Part shown: positions 11,811-20,304 of the stretch, one piece after another | Layout: each line of letters starts with the position of its first letter | How positions within the stretch are numbered: the first letter of the stretch is position 1 | Source of the DNA: Zymoseptoria tritici IPO323 | Taxonomy: Eukaryota; Ascomycota; Dothideomycetes; Mycosphaerellales; Mycosphaerellaceae | Direction of reading: 5' to 3' | Assembly (NCBI RefSeq): GCF_000219625.1 | Contig: NC_018214.1 | Location: 558,001 to 622,000, forward strand | DNA length: 64,000 nucleotides | Made by a program: the position numbers and the translations under genes | The notes under the pieces: model-generated | The model's database searches: none | Told to the model about the DNA's origin: nothing | Seen by the model: the letters and a program-made list of their open reading frames with translations, nothing else

Positions 11811-13404
11811 ACGAGATGGGATTGCGGCTAATACGCTCCCATTGACACCGAGGGTCGGTACACTATCGTCGGGTGTGCTCCTTTTGCGAGATGTTTGCTC
11901 CCTCCCGAGTGACTCGCGGGAGATTCGATTGACGACCTAAAAGCCGTATACTCGTCACCAAGTACTGCAAGATCGCGTCGTATGCATCAAATCCCACTCT
12001 TTCCTCCTGTTATCAGGCGTGCCCGGTGGTGCGTCGTGCTCGGTCGGGTAGTGAAGGCGACGATACACTCGGTGATGTTGATGCGGAGATGGCGCGATCG
12101 ACGGAGTGAAGCTCGGAGGCAACTGCGGTGGAGGAACCTCGAAGGAGCGTGGGTGCACGTGGATCGGGAGGGGACTGATCGAGACCCAGCGGACAGGTAT
12201 TCGGCGGCGTGTAAGAATATGGGGTGTAGGGTCGGAGAGGCGTGCGATGGAGCGGTAGACGAAAGCGGCGTGCAGTGGACACCCAAGAGCCGGAATAAGG
12301 TTGACGCTACGACATTTATGCAAGACAGGCGACGGGAAGAAACCGATGTCACGTTTATTGAGCGTGATGTCCACGCGTTGTTGATCAATCAGAGGGCCGC
12401 GGACAGGGTTAGGCTCACTGTCGGCTTCGTGAATCTTCCCCTCACAGTTTTGAAGATGCTGGATGACGAAGAGTGGACAGGGAACGGAGGTCGTAGCGAG
12501 ATCAGAGGCAGGGGAAGAGAGTCTGAATTTGAACGGACAACAAGACATGAGTGGACGGCGGAGATGCTTAACCGAAAAAGCACGACTTTTCCTCGAACAG
12601 GGCTGAGTGTCCCCGAGAATCCATCGTGGCGTATATGATGATACTGGCTGGGATTATTCGAACGGTGGAGAACGGAGTGGCGTTTCTTGACCAGGATCTG
12701 GCAGGGAGTGGATGCATCTATACGTGGACAGTCGGATACCTACCGTATAGGAGAGGAGCACGGCTTGATGGCTTCCATTCAAGCGTTGCTGCAATGAAAC
12801 GGGATCATTTCCACCTTGCGGACAAAGAAGGACATGGACCTCCTATGAGCGAGTAAGGTAAGTTGAACTCATCATCATTACCAATGCTGTTTCGTGCCAT
12901 TGGATGTGAGTCGGCGGACAGAACTCCGCCGTTCAGCCTCGATCTCAAACTCTATCATCCGATCAGCCACGATTTGCATTCGGGGCCAAAGTATGTGAAC
13001 AATGGTGATTGTAGCAGAAGGTTCACCTTTAAGCTTAACATCCTGTGACACATGGTCGTGTATGTCCGTGGTAATACTCGACGAGCACTGCCTTAACTCG
13101 TTGATCTACCATGTACTAAGCTATGTCCACTTCCAGGACCTCTGCTACCTCCTACCGACCTTGGAACCTCGCGAGCCAATACGAGGTCGCTGACTAGCCC
13201 GCGTGCCATCGGCCTATCGTCATTATTGGCCGTTGTTCTTACCTTACTTGAGCCGACTTTACGCTTGAACTTCTTGCTGTTGCACCATCACACCTGCATC
13301 GACTCCCTTCTTCACACGCAGGCGACCCTATTGCTGCTCCCCGCATGTCCTCACTCCCTATGCACACCTCATAACAGCCACCACCCGCCTGCCACGACTT
13401 CACC
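11811..13404. promoter_or_regulatory. Long divergent intergenic region upstream of the phytochrome and flavoprotein-ankyrin genes
   Basis: This 1.6-kb spacer probably carries the phytochrome promoter and a long 5' leader. Open frames on both strands (for example 11982-12638) have no recognisable domain and biased composition, so none is called. Confidence 0.4.
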
Positions 13405-15147
13405 ATGGCAGAATCTCCGCCTCCGCCCGACGACCTGCTCCCGCGCTTCGACATGCACAAAAGTCGCGAGATGAATATCGTCTTCGTCTCGACCGGCTGT
13501 GCCGACTCCCGCATCATCTCAAACCTCCTCCCGCGCATCGCCATGCTACCCGATGTCTCCGTCCGCGCCGTGCTCGACACCGCCTTCCGCGGGCAAGACT
13601 TTATCCGCGCCTCATCTTCATGTCTGACCATGCCCAATGCTACGCGTCGGTGCAGTGTGAGAGATGTCGCCGAGATTGAGCAAGAGGCTGCAGAACTGTG
13701 CGAGTGGGCGAATCTGCTCGTGCTGGCTCCTATTGACGCCAACAACCTCGCCAAAATGCTGCATGGACAAACGGATAATCTCTTGCTGGAACTGCTGCGT
13801 GGGTGGGATGTGTCGAAGAAAATCCTCCTCCTCCCTGGCATGTCGTCTGCGATGTGGGAGAATCCCATGACGAAGAAGCAGCTCACCAAGATTCGTAGGA
13901 AGTGGAATTGGGTACAAGTGCTGCAGCCGATGCTGTGGAATTTTGTCAAGGACGAAAAAAAGCTGGTATCATGGGAGGCTACAAGTGAACTGGTGGACGC
14001 CATTCGCAATCAGGTGGACTTGATGAATATTGGATCAGGGCTAGAGTTGTCACCCAGCAAGCGCTACGCCTTCTCTCACACTGGCAACGGTGCCACAAGT
14101 CGGCTTCCAGACGAACTCTGGACCATGATCTTCGACTACACTAACGACTGGGAGCTCGCACAAACCTTGCACATCTTCACCAATATCCCACCACCCTCCG
14201 AGTGGGCTTCTCATGTCACACCACAAGGTCCTTCGAACTACATGGAAGCTCTTGAACTCACCATCCTCCGCGGCCAGCTCTCCGACGTCAAACACTTCAT
14301 CGCTACGCACTCCGTCCCACGCTGGCTTTCCAAACTCTGCATTCGCTTGATCATGCGTTTCGCCATGACACCTCTCCTCGCTCACCTCGAAGCCGCGCAC
14401 AAAGATCTCTTCTGGGCCACCTTCGGCCACACTTTCCTCCCAGATAAAGCCTCCTCCATCTTCGGCGCGACGGAAATCCTCGAGTTCTGGCGGACCTCGC
14501 CCTCTTTTCTCACAAAAGAGTACAACGTCGAAGCTCTCGATGGCGCTTCCCGAGCGGGGTTTGTGCACGTCCTCGAATGGTGGCAACACTCCGGCTTGCC
14601 ACTGAAATTTACGGAAGCCGCTCTCGAACAGGCTTCCTCGCAGGGCCACATTGCGGTCCTAGAATGGTGGAGATCTCAATCCACCTCGCACGATGACTCC
14701 AAGTCCACCGTCGCCGACTCGTCCAAAGTTCGCCTGAAGCCCGGCAAGTCTATCTGCTACGCCACTCAAAACGGCCACACGGATGTCGTGCGCTGGTGGT
14801 TATCCTCCGGCATCGCCTTTCCACATGAAGAAACCGTCGCCAAATTGGCTTCTACCCACGGACACGTCGACATCTTATCAGCGTGGCACGAAGCGAAAGG
14901 CAGCAAGATGATCTTCGACAACCAGGTCTTAGTCGGCGCCACAAAATCTGGCAACGTGAGTGTTCTCGAGTGGTGGCGACGATCGGGACTGAAAGTGGAG
15001 TACAAGACTTGCGATGTGGAGGAGGCATTGGAGGACGGAGACGAGGGACTCAGGGGAATGGAGGTGAGGAAGTGGTGGGCGCGGAATGGGCTGAATCTGG
15101 GCGTTGGGACGAGCGAGTGGATGAAGACCAAGGTTTTGAACGGGTGA
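13405..15147 (+). CDS. Flavoprotein (HFCD-like) domain fused to F-box-like segment and ankyrin-like repeats
   Basis: The protein is intronless and 580 residues long. Residues 23-185 resemble the flavin-binding HFCD fold of phosphopantothenoylcysteine decarboxylase and Hal3/Sis2: MNIVFVSTGCADSR, WANLLVLAPIDANNLAKM (101-118), TDNLLLELLRGWD and LLLPGMSSAMWENP. By alignment from memory with plant HAL3, the catalytic His before WAD is replaced (Ala at that spacing) and the Asn of the PxMN motif is Ser147, so decarboxylase activity is unlikely. Residues 232-247 (SRLPDELWTMIFDYTN) look like an F-box core. The rest is a run of ankyrin-like units carrying a repeated double Trp (VLEWWQHSG, VLEWWRSQ, VVRWWLSSG, VLEWWRRSG, VRKWWARNG). 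The start ATG follows CACC. The protein may be an adaptor that senses flavin or binds a partner; that is inference. Confidence 0.75.
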   Translation: MAESPPPPDDLLPRFDMHKSREMNIVFVSTGCADSRIISNLLPRIAMLPDVSVRAVLDTAFRGQDFIRASSSCLTMPNATRRCSVRDVAEIEQEAAELCEWANLLVLAPIDANNLAKMLHGQTDNLLLELLRGWDVSKKILLLPGMSSAMWENPMTKKQLTKIRRKWNWVQVLQPMLWNFVKDEKKLVSWEATSELVDAIRNQVDLMNIGSGLELSPSKRYAFSHTGNGATSRLPDELWTMIFDYTNDWELAQTLHIFTNIPPPSEWASHVTPQGPSNYMEALELTILRGQLSDVKHFIATHSVPRWLSKLCIRLIMRFAMTPLLAHLEAAHKDLFWATFGHTFLPDKASSIFGATEILEFWRTSPSFLTKEYNVEALDGASRAGFVHVLEWWQHSGLPLKFTEAALEQASSQGHIAVLEWWRSQSTSHDDSKSTVADSSKVRLKPGKSICYATQNGHTDVVRWWLSSGIAFPHEETVAKLASTHGHVDILSAWHEAKGSKMIFDNQVLVGATKSGNVSVLEWWRRSGLKVEYKTCDVEEALEDGDEGLRGMEVRKWWARNGLNLGVGTSEWMKTKVLNG

Positions 15148-15760
15148 TGATGTGTTTCGGCTTGGGTGGCATTTGTTTGGAGTTTTGAGCGTGGCGTTGG
15201 GTTCTCTTTTCGCTTTTGTGGGATCCCTCCGACATGGACATTTGATGGGATGGCGTTTGGTTGGAGGCATGGCAAGTGGAGTTTTCTAAGCGGGAAGTGT
15301 AAGAGGACACCTTCTTTACTTTCTTCCCTTTTGTGTGGCATTTATGGGCGCTATTGATTAGAATGTGATAGAACGAAGCTTTGGGCAAAAGCCTGCGGAC
15401 CATCCTGATCGCCATCCGTCTCACTCTTCGCTTTGGAGAACCACTGCGTGGTTCATCACTAGCTGGACGGCGGACTCGCGGGCCGTGATTGCTATCGCTC
15501 CTTTTCACTTCCCATCCCGCTGGTGTTCAGTCTGATCGTTCTGCTTCTTTCCAGCACCCTCTGTCCGGTACGGAGAATGAAGTACTCAAGACGATCCTCC
15601 TCATCTATGATGGCCGTGTGCACTTTTCCCACGAAAGACCAGGACTCGCGGACCTTTCTCCCACTGGTCTTTCGCTTCGGTCAATCTTCTGCATACCTGG
15701 TTTTCTCTCTGGCCACTCTCGACCTGCTCTGCACTGGCGCGAGCCTCGCTGTTTTCCAGT
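15148..15760. other. Intergenic region between convergent genes
   Basis: Nothing convincing was seen beyond the 3' regions of the flanking genes. Confidence 0.4.
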
Positions 15761-16243
15761 TCATGGACCGTTGGACCCTGGCCTAGCACCACGCAAGACA
15801 AGATCGAACGTGATCTGACCCGCCACTTCCTCTTCTTCTCCGTCTATCCGCACACTTGGTCCCTGATCCAGCACCTCGTCCGCTGCCCTCAAGATTTTAA
15901 CAAACTCCCGCGCCTGCTCAAACGTCCAACTCGCGCTCCCACTAACATCAACACGGACCAGATTCAATTTCAGCGGATCGGACCCCTCCTTTTGCAGAAC
16001 TTTGCTCATCGCGTCGAGCACCTGCCCGATACGGATGAGCACGGCGGCATGGACTCGGGCGTGTCTGAGTTCTGACGGGCCGATGAGGTTGTTTTCCGCG
16101 GCTGATATTGCTGGGCGCAGAAGAGCGCGTGCGGCGCGTCGACAGGATAGGGAGGAGGCTGAGCATTCGGCGGCTTTGGCGGTGAAGATGGTGGGTTGGG
16201 TGGGGTTGGGGGTGGGATGGTTGTTCTGTGTGGTGTTCGACAT
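15761..16243 (-). CDS. Hypothetical helical protein, possible divergent fourth member of the EQTTA array
   Basis: This intronless 160-residue protein has no domain that I recognise. After a Thr/Pro/Asn-rich N-terminus it is predicted to be mostly helical. The segment from CRRAARALLRPAISAAEN through IGPSELRHARVHAAVLIRIGQVL matches in spacing the core helices of the genes at 17958-18516 and 19286-19906 (compare TNISPQELDQAKEESNKLI and HNMSAQKWEQAMTTSTQLA). It lacks the EQTTAxLLREAA start that those genes share. It is on the same strand and next in line, which supports common descent, but the similarity is weak and judged by eye. It is soluble, with no signal peptide. Confidence 0.6.
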   Translation of the reverse strand: MSNTTQNNHPTPNPTQPTIFTAKAAECSASSLSCRRAARALLRPAISAAENNLIGPSELRHARVHAAVLIRIGQVLDAMSKVLQKEGSDPLKLNLVRVDVSGSASWTFEQAREFVKILRAADEVLDQGPSVRIDGEEEEVAGQITFDLVLRGARPGSNGP

Positions 16244-16737
16244 TGCGGAATGTGAGTGTTGACAGATTGGGCGGATGCTTGGGCGAGGGGAGGAGGGGAG
16301 GTAGGTGCGTTGAAGGTAGGTGGTACGTGGATGAGGCGAGCGGAGAGGAGAAGACTGATGGGAGCTGGATTAAGGAGATCGGGTGAGGTTACGTGGATTG
16401 TAAGTCAAGGATCGAGACACAGCGGGAGAAGAGACGAGACGAGCGCTTCACTTGGTCGATCTTCCGATTGCCATTCACCTACACCCGAGCTTGGACTGAG
16501 ACATGCAGCGTGGAAAATTGGCTGCAGGTATCGTTTCTGCGCACGAAACCCTCATGCTACGACGATGCTACCGATGCTTTCCCAAACCATGCCGCAAACC
16601 ACGCGCTTCCCGTACCATCTGGCTATGCGTCTGCATCCCGATTCGCCGCGACGGTTCCGCATGCCAAACCTCCTTACCACTTCCATCTTGCTCCTGCGCT
16701 GACTTCCGCGATTCCTATTTGCCTTTCGAAGCTCCCG
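16244..16737. other. Intergenic spacer
   Basis: It separates two same-strand members of the array. No gene was recognised. Confidence 0.4.
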
Positions 16738-17340
16738 TCACTTCCCCTGAAGATCTTCCGTGGCCGCTCCTGCTTGCTTCTCGGTGTCGTCCAAGCTATT
16801 AGCACGAACTGCCAGAGCCTCCACCAGAGAGTCCACTTCCTTCTTCTCAGCTTCCTTGGTCTGCTGACCCAGGGTATCGGCCTCCAGCGCCTCCCCCGCC
16901 ATTTCCTTGTTGTTCTGGTTGAGATTCGCGGTCAGAGCGTCGAGGTCTACCGGCAACCCGTCAACGATCACCGCCTGCCCAGAGTCCGTATCTGACAGCC
17001 CGACAGAAGTCCCCTCAACGACAGCTTTGAAAGGCATACGGGGTGACGCAATGACCGCGCCGATCAATTCGTGCATCTGACTGCCTCGAGTGGCTTTGCC
17101 AAGCGCGCGCATCAACTCTCCGAAAATGATGCTGTTTGTCTCCGTTGTAGCAGTGACGGCGATGTTGAAGGCGCGAACCATGTAGCCGAAGGCAGATTGC
17201 TCGCCTTGGATCATAAGGCTCAGCTTCGCGAGGTCAGCGGAACCATCAGATTCGATGTGCTCAATGTGCGCTTGGAGCGTGCGGATCTGCTCTGCGGCTT
17301 CGCGGAGCAGCTGGGCCGTGGTCTGCTCGGAATCGGACAT
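16738..17340 (-). CDS. EQTTA-array protein 1, unknown function
   Basis: The gene encodes 200 residues in one exon. The ATG at 17340 gives MSDSEQTTAQLLREAAEQIR, which aligns with the starts of the two other clear members, so the in-frame upstream extension is left out. The core (GEQSAFGYMVRAFNIAVTAT, then FGELMRALGKATRGSQMHEL) matches the others in helix spacing. The C-terminal part has a Glu/Lys-rich helix and the shared LAVRANSLDDTEK motif (compare LKLRAEQIEA and LRLRAQDVEE). There is no signal peptide, membrane segment or known domain. The protein looks like an all-helical or coiled-coil cytosolic protein. A GTGAA microrepeat sits in the 5' region near 17478-17496. Confidence 0.75.
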   Translation of the reverse strand: MSDSEQTTAQLLREAAEQIRTLQAHIEHIESDGSADLAKLSLMIQGEQSAFGYMVRAFNIAVTATTETNSIIFGELMRALGKATRGSQMHELIGAVIASPRMPFKAVVEGTSVGLSDTDSGQAVIVDGLPVDLDALTANLNQNNKEMAGEALEADTLGQQTKEAEKKEVDSLVEALAVRANSLDDTEKQAGAATEDLQGK

Positions 17341-17957
17341 GTTTGTATGGTTGACTGTCGAAGTTCGATGGTGGTAGTGAAGTTGTTGCTGATGGACGAT
17401 GCACTTGTCTTGATGTGTTGAGTGGTGAAGATGATGGCCGAGCGTTCGAGGATGAGGAAGTGAAGTTGAAGTTGAGGTGAAGTGAAGTGAAGTGAAAAAT
17501 GGATGGAAGCCTGAAAAGCAGAGGCTACGAGCAAATGCAGTGAGCCCATCTGCATGATACGGTAATGTGGAAAGGAATTGATTCGCATTGAGCAGACTGT
17601 CTTTGCGTTGACGTTTGAGACGGCATGTGCTACGTTTCCTGCAAGTTCTCTTCGGCTCAATCTGTACTGAATCCTCTCGTGTCCACACTCATCGTGTCTA
17701 CGCTGTCCCTTTCCAGTCGTGATCTCAAACGGAGCAGCGCTGTACTCCGTGACATGGTCATCTCCGCTCGAATGAGATCCTTCTATCCCTTTTTGATAGA
17801 CCCATGAAAACCGCTCATCTTCTCCTCATCCTCCTCAATGCGTCAATGCAATCGCTCAACTTTTCAGCTTCAACTTCCAATCTTCATCAGTAGAATCATT
17901 CAGATCATTCAGTAGCACTTCTCCGTCCTCAACACGGCGACGCACTTGCTTCGCCTC
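17341..17957. other. Intergenic spacer with a GTGAA microrepeat
   Basis: It is the upstream region of array gene 1. It contains several direct GTGAA units around 17478-17496 and no gene that I could support. Confidence 0.4.
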
Positions 17958-18516
17958 TCAATGAGTGTTCTCTTGAGTCTCACTCCCCTGACCTTGAGCC
18001 TCAATCTGCTCCGCGCGCAGCTTTAAAGCCTTGCCCAACGCTTGCGCCGTAGCAATCTGCACTTGGCGAGCCAATACATGAGTGCCATCTTCAATCGAAT
18101 CCCTGACCGCTGCGTTCATGTCGGTGAAACCCCCCACGATTTCCTGGAGCACTTCGACATCCATGTCCGCAACGTCTCTCGTGAAGATTCTCGTTTCCTG
18201 AACACCATTCGTCACATGAGGGGATGTCGAGCAAGGTGCTGGACAATTCGTGCGCAAGTCTGGCTTTGGTAATGAGCTTGTTGGACTCTTCTTTGGCTTG
18301 GTCGAGTTCCTGCGGGCTGATGTTGGTCTTGTTCAGAGCGTTCTGTATGATTAGCGCGGAGTGTTCCATAAGATCGAAGGCGCGTTTCTCTGCTTCGACA
18401 GCACAGTAAACCAGATGCGTGGCCGCGGGTGTTTGGTTTGTGCTCATTGCCCCGAGCTTCTCTGCCGCTTCACGGAGTAGGCTGGCGGTCGTTTGCTCGG
18501 ATGGGTTGGTCGCCAT
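17958..18516 (-). pseudogene. EQTTA-array protein 2, frameshifted
   Basis: The N-terminal frame starts at 18516 (MATNPSEQTTASLLREAAEK) and follows the family core through TKARLAHELSSTLLDIP. It then loses similarity. The family-like C-terminus (DVEVLQEIVGGFTDMNAAV, then LGKALKLRAEQIEAQ) lies in a different frame, ending with TGA at 17958. The frames switch at a run of four C on the coding strand (18220-18223), where loss of one base restores continuity. No GT-AG intron of workable length fits there. It is either a recent pseudogene or a homopolymer error in the assembly. If read only in the first frame the product is 141 residues with an unrelated tail. Confidence 0.7.
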
Positions 18517-19063
18517 CTTCGATCGGGAATGTTGATAGATGGTGAATGAAGAATGGTGGAGATTTCGGTTTGGTGTGTGAAGAAGAGAAAGGAAAGACCA
18601 GCGCGGAGGGTAAGGGGTACTAAATAAGGGAAGAGTTTCCAGTATACGTGAGCGCCCTGGTGAAATGTCAAAAGTGAATTGCCGCGGGTGAATTTCGATC
18701 GATGGAGAAGGACGTGAATTGAAAGAACAAGGAAAATGTTAAGGATAGACCAGCACCAACTTACTGGTACACTAGCGGAGTAAAGGTGAATGAAAGTCGG
18801 CAAGCATCGAGCTTTCCCTTAGTGACCATTCGTTCTGCTTCCCTGTCCGAGATTCTCCCTTGTGCGCCACTCGTATCGCCAGTGTGCATCCTTGCCCAGC
18901 TGATCGTGAAGAGCAGAAGTGGCAGCATGATCCGACTGCTTCTCCAGCTCAGAGCGCCATGAGCAGCATGATTGCGAGAGTCGTCATTCGACTCAACGGA
19001 GCCATCAAGCTCATGCATCGTACCTCTCATCTTCCGCACCACAACGGCGTATTCCATCCCATG
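18517..19063. other. Intergenic region in the EQTTA array
   Basis: A 98-codon minus-strand frame (18761-19057) lies directly downstream of the P-loop remnant but shows no G2-G5 GTPase motif or other recognisable domain. No gene is called. Confidence 0.35.
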
Positions 19064-19285
19064 CTACTCCTGCTCACCTTCCAAGGATCCCGTCCCATCG
19101 CTATCGAGCCGCTCCGTCTGCTCCTGAGCTTCTTTTTCGCCGCCGCGCAGGTTACCATCACAACCACTCAAAACTGCATTCACCATAGAAGACTTCCCTG
19201 CCCCAGCAGGGCCCATGACCGACCGAACTCCGATTTGAGGGTAATACCCCAGAGCCAGTCCGTCGAGCCGCGTGGAATCTGCATC
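19064..19285 (-). pseudogene. P-loop NTPase remnant in frame after array gene 3
   Basis: Directly after the TGA of array gene 3, the same frame stays open for 73 codons to a TAG at 19064. It contains IGVRSVMGPAGAGKSSMV, a textbook Walker A beta-strand, P-loop and helix of the kind seen in fungal GTPase-like proteins. No later GTPase motif follows. A possible splice donor (AAG|GTGAGC) precedes the TAG, so another exon could exist, but none was found. It is either a fragment of a lost gene, or a C-terminal domain cut off by the TGA, or a readthrough extension. Confidence 0.5.
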
Positions 19286-19906
19286 TCAAGTCCCCAACTT
19301 CTTCATGACTTCATCAAAGCGCCGCCCTGCATCGTCGTTGGAGAGCTTCGCAATGTTCGCATTCATCCTCTCGATCTCTTCGACGTCCTGAGCGCGCAGC
19401 CTCAGAGCTCCGCTCAACTCCGCCATCCTCACGAAGTCATCGTCCTCCCGCAGCGGCTTCTTCCCCTCTTCCTTGCCCGATTCTCTCGCGGCCCGCTTCT
19501 CTGCAGAGACAGAGTCAACATACGCCGCAATGTCGTCATTCTCCGCATTCGCAAGCTCATTGTTCAAAACATCGCCCTTCTCCGCAAATCCCACCGCCAA
19601 CAGGGGGGAGTCCAGCATCGTATCGCCGAGTCTGTCCAGAAGTGTGCTTTTGGTGGCGAGCTGAGTCGATGTGGTCATGGCCTGTTCCCATTTTTGGGCA
19701 CTCATGTTGTGTCTGATCATCGCTTCGTGGAGAGTGTTTGCTGATCGTTGGGATAAGGCGAGGGCGATTTTTTCGGCGCCGAGGGCTTCGGTGAGGAGGG
19801 TTTTTGCCGCTTCCAGCTGTGTGTTGTGTTCTCTGAGATTGTCGATTTGGATCGCTGCTTCGCGGAGCAAGTCGGCTGTCGTTTGCTCGGAGGGATTGTC
19901 TGCCAT
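19286..19906 (-). CDS. EQTTA-array protein 3, unknown function
   Basis: The gene encodes 206 residues in one exon, from the ATG at 19906 (MADNPSEQTTADLLREAA), chosen by alignment with the two paralogues. The core AEKIALALSQRSANTLHEAM and HNMSAQKWEQAMTTSTQLA matches array protein 2 position by position (AEKRAFDLMEHSALIIQNAL, TNISPQELDQAKEESNKLI). The C-terminal half is charged and helical, with LSGALRLRAQDVEEIERM corresponding to the shared C-terminal motif. No known domain, signal peptide or membrane span is visible. The stop TGA is followed in frame by a Walker A sequence (see 19064-19285), which raises the question whether the ancestral protein was longer. Confidence 0.75.
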   Translation of the reverse strand: MADNPSEQTTADLLREAAIQIDNLREHNTQLEAAKTLLTEALGAEKIALALSQRSANTLHEAMIRHNMSAQKWEQAMTTSTQLATKSTLLDRLGDTMLDSPLLAVGFAEKGDVLNNELANAENDDIAAYVDSVSAEKRAARESGKEEGKKPLREDDDFVRMAELSGALRLRAQDVEEIERMNANIAKLSNDDAGRRFDEVMKKLGT

Positions 19907-20304
19907 GCCTGAATGTGTCGCTTGCTGGATGAGATGTTGGCAGGGAACGACTTGTCCGGAGAGGGTGTGGTTCGAGAAAGAAGAAGAAAATGAAATCTCA
20001 AATGACAACGAATGAAGTGAAGTGCGCCAAGGAGTCCGTTTGTTACATGTTGCAGGCGGAGCGCAGTATCACATGTCAACAAGAGAGTGAACAAGTCAGA
20101 TGGCGAGACGGCCGTGGAGAATAAGATGAGAGACAGGAAGATTGAGGAAGGAAAAGGGGCATATCTTCAATGTCATTCCTTGCATTCTTTCCAAAAAGTA
20201 CATATGTGCAAAAACGCTCAACTCCCATCTTGTCTTTCCCAACATATCTTCTCTTCTTCTTCTTCTTCTTCTTTCTTCCCTGTACATCACATGCTCTTCT
20301 CCCT
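19907..20304. other. Intergenic region with CTT microsatellite
   Basis: It lies between array gene 3 and the 3' end of PEP carboxykinase. A (CTT)n run occurs near 20250-20273, in the likely PCK 3' UTR. Confidence 0.5.
20250..20273. repeat. CTT microsatellite
   Basis: A short perfect trinucleotide run of about seven to eight units lies just downstream of the PEP carboxykinase stop codon. Confidence 0.7.

Noticed and set aside
11982..12638. 218-codon plus-strand frame in the phytochrome upstream region
   Set aside because: Arg-rich, no domain, no start or splice support; equally long frames exist on the other strand.
18761..19057. 98-codon minus-strand frame as a second exon of the P-loop protein
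   Set aside because: No G2-G5 motif and no clear acceptor joining it to the P-loop segment.
18860..19744. 294-codon plus-strand frame
   Set aside because: It is antisense to array gene 3 and the P-loop remnant, with no recognisable protein features.
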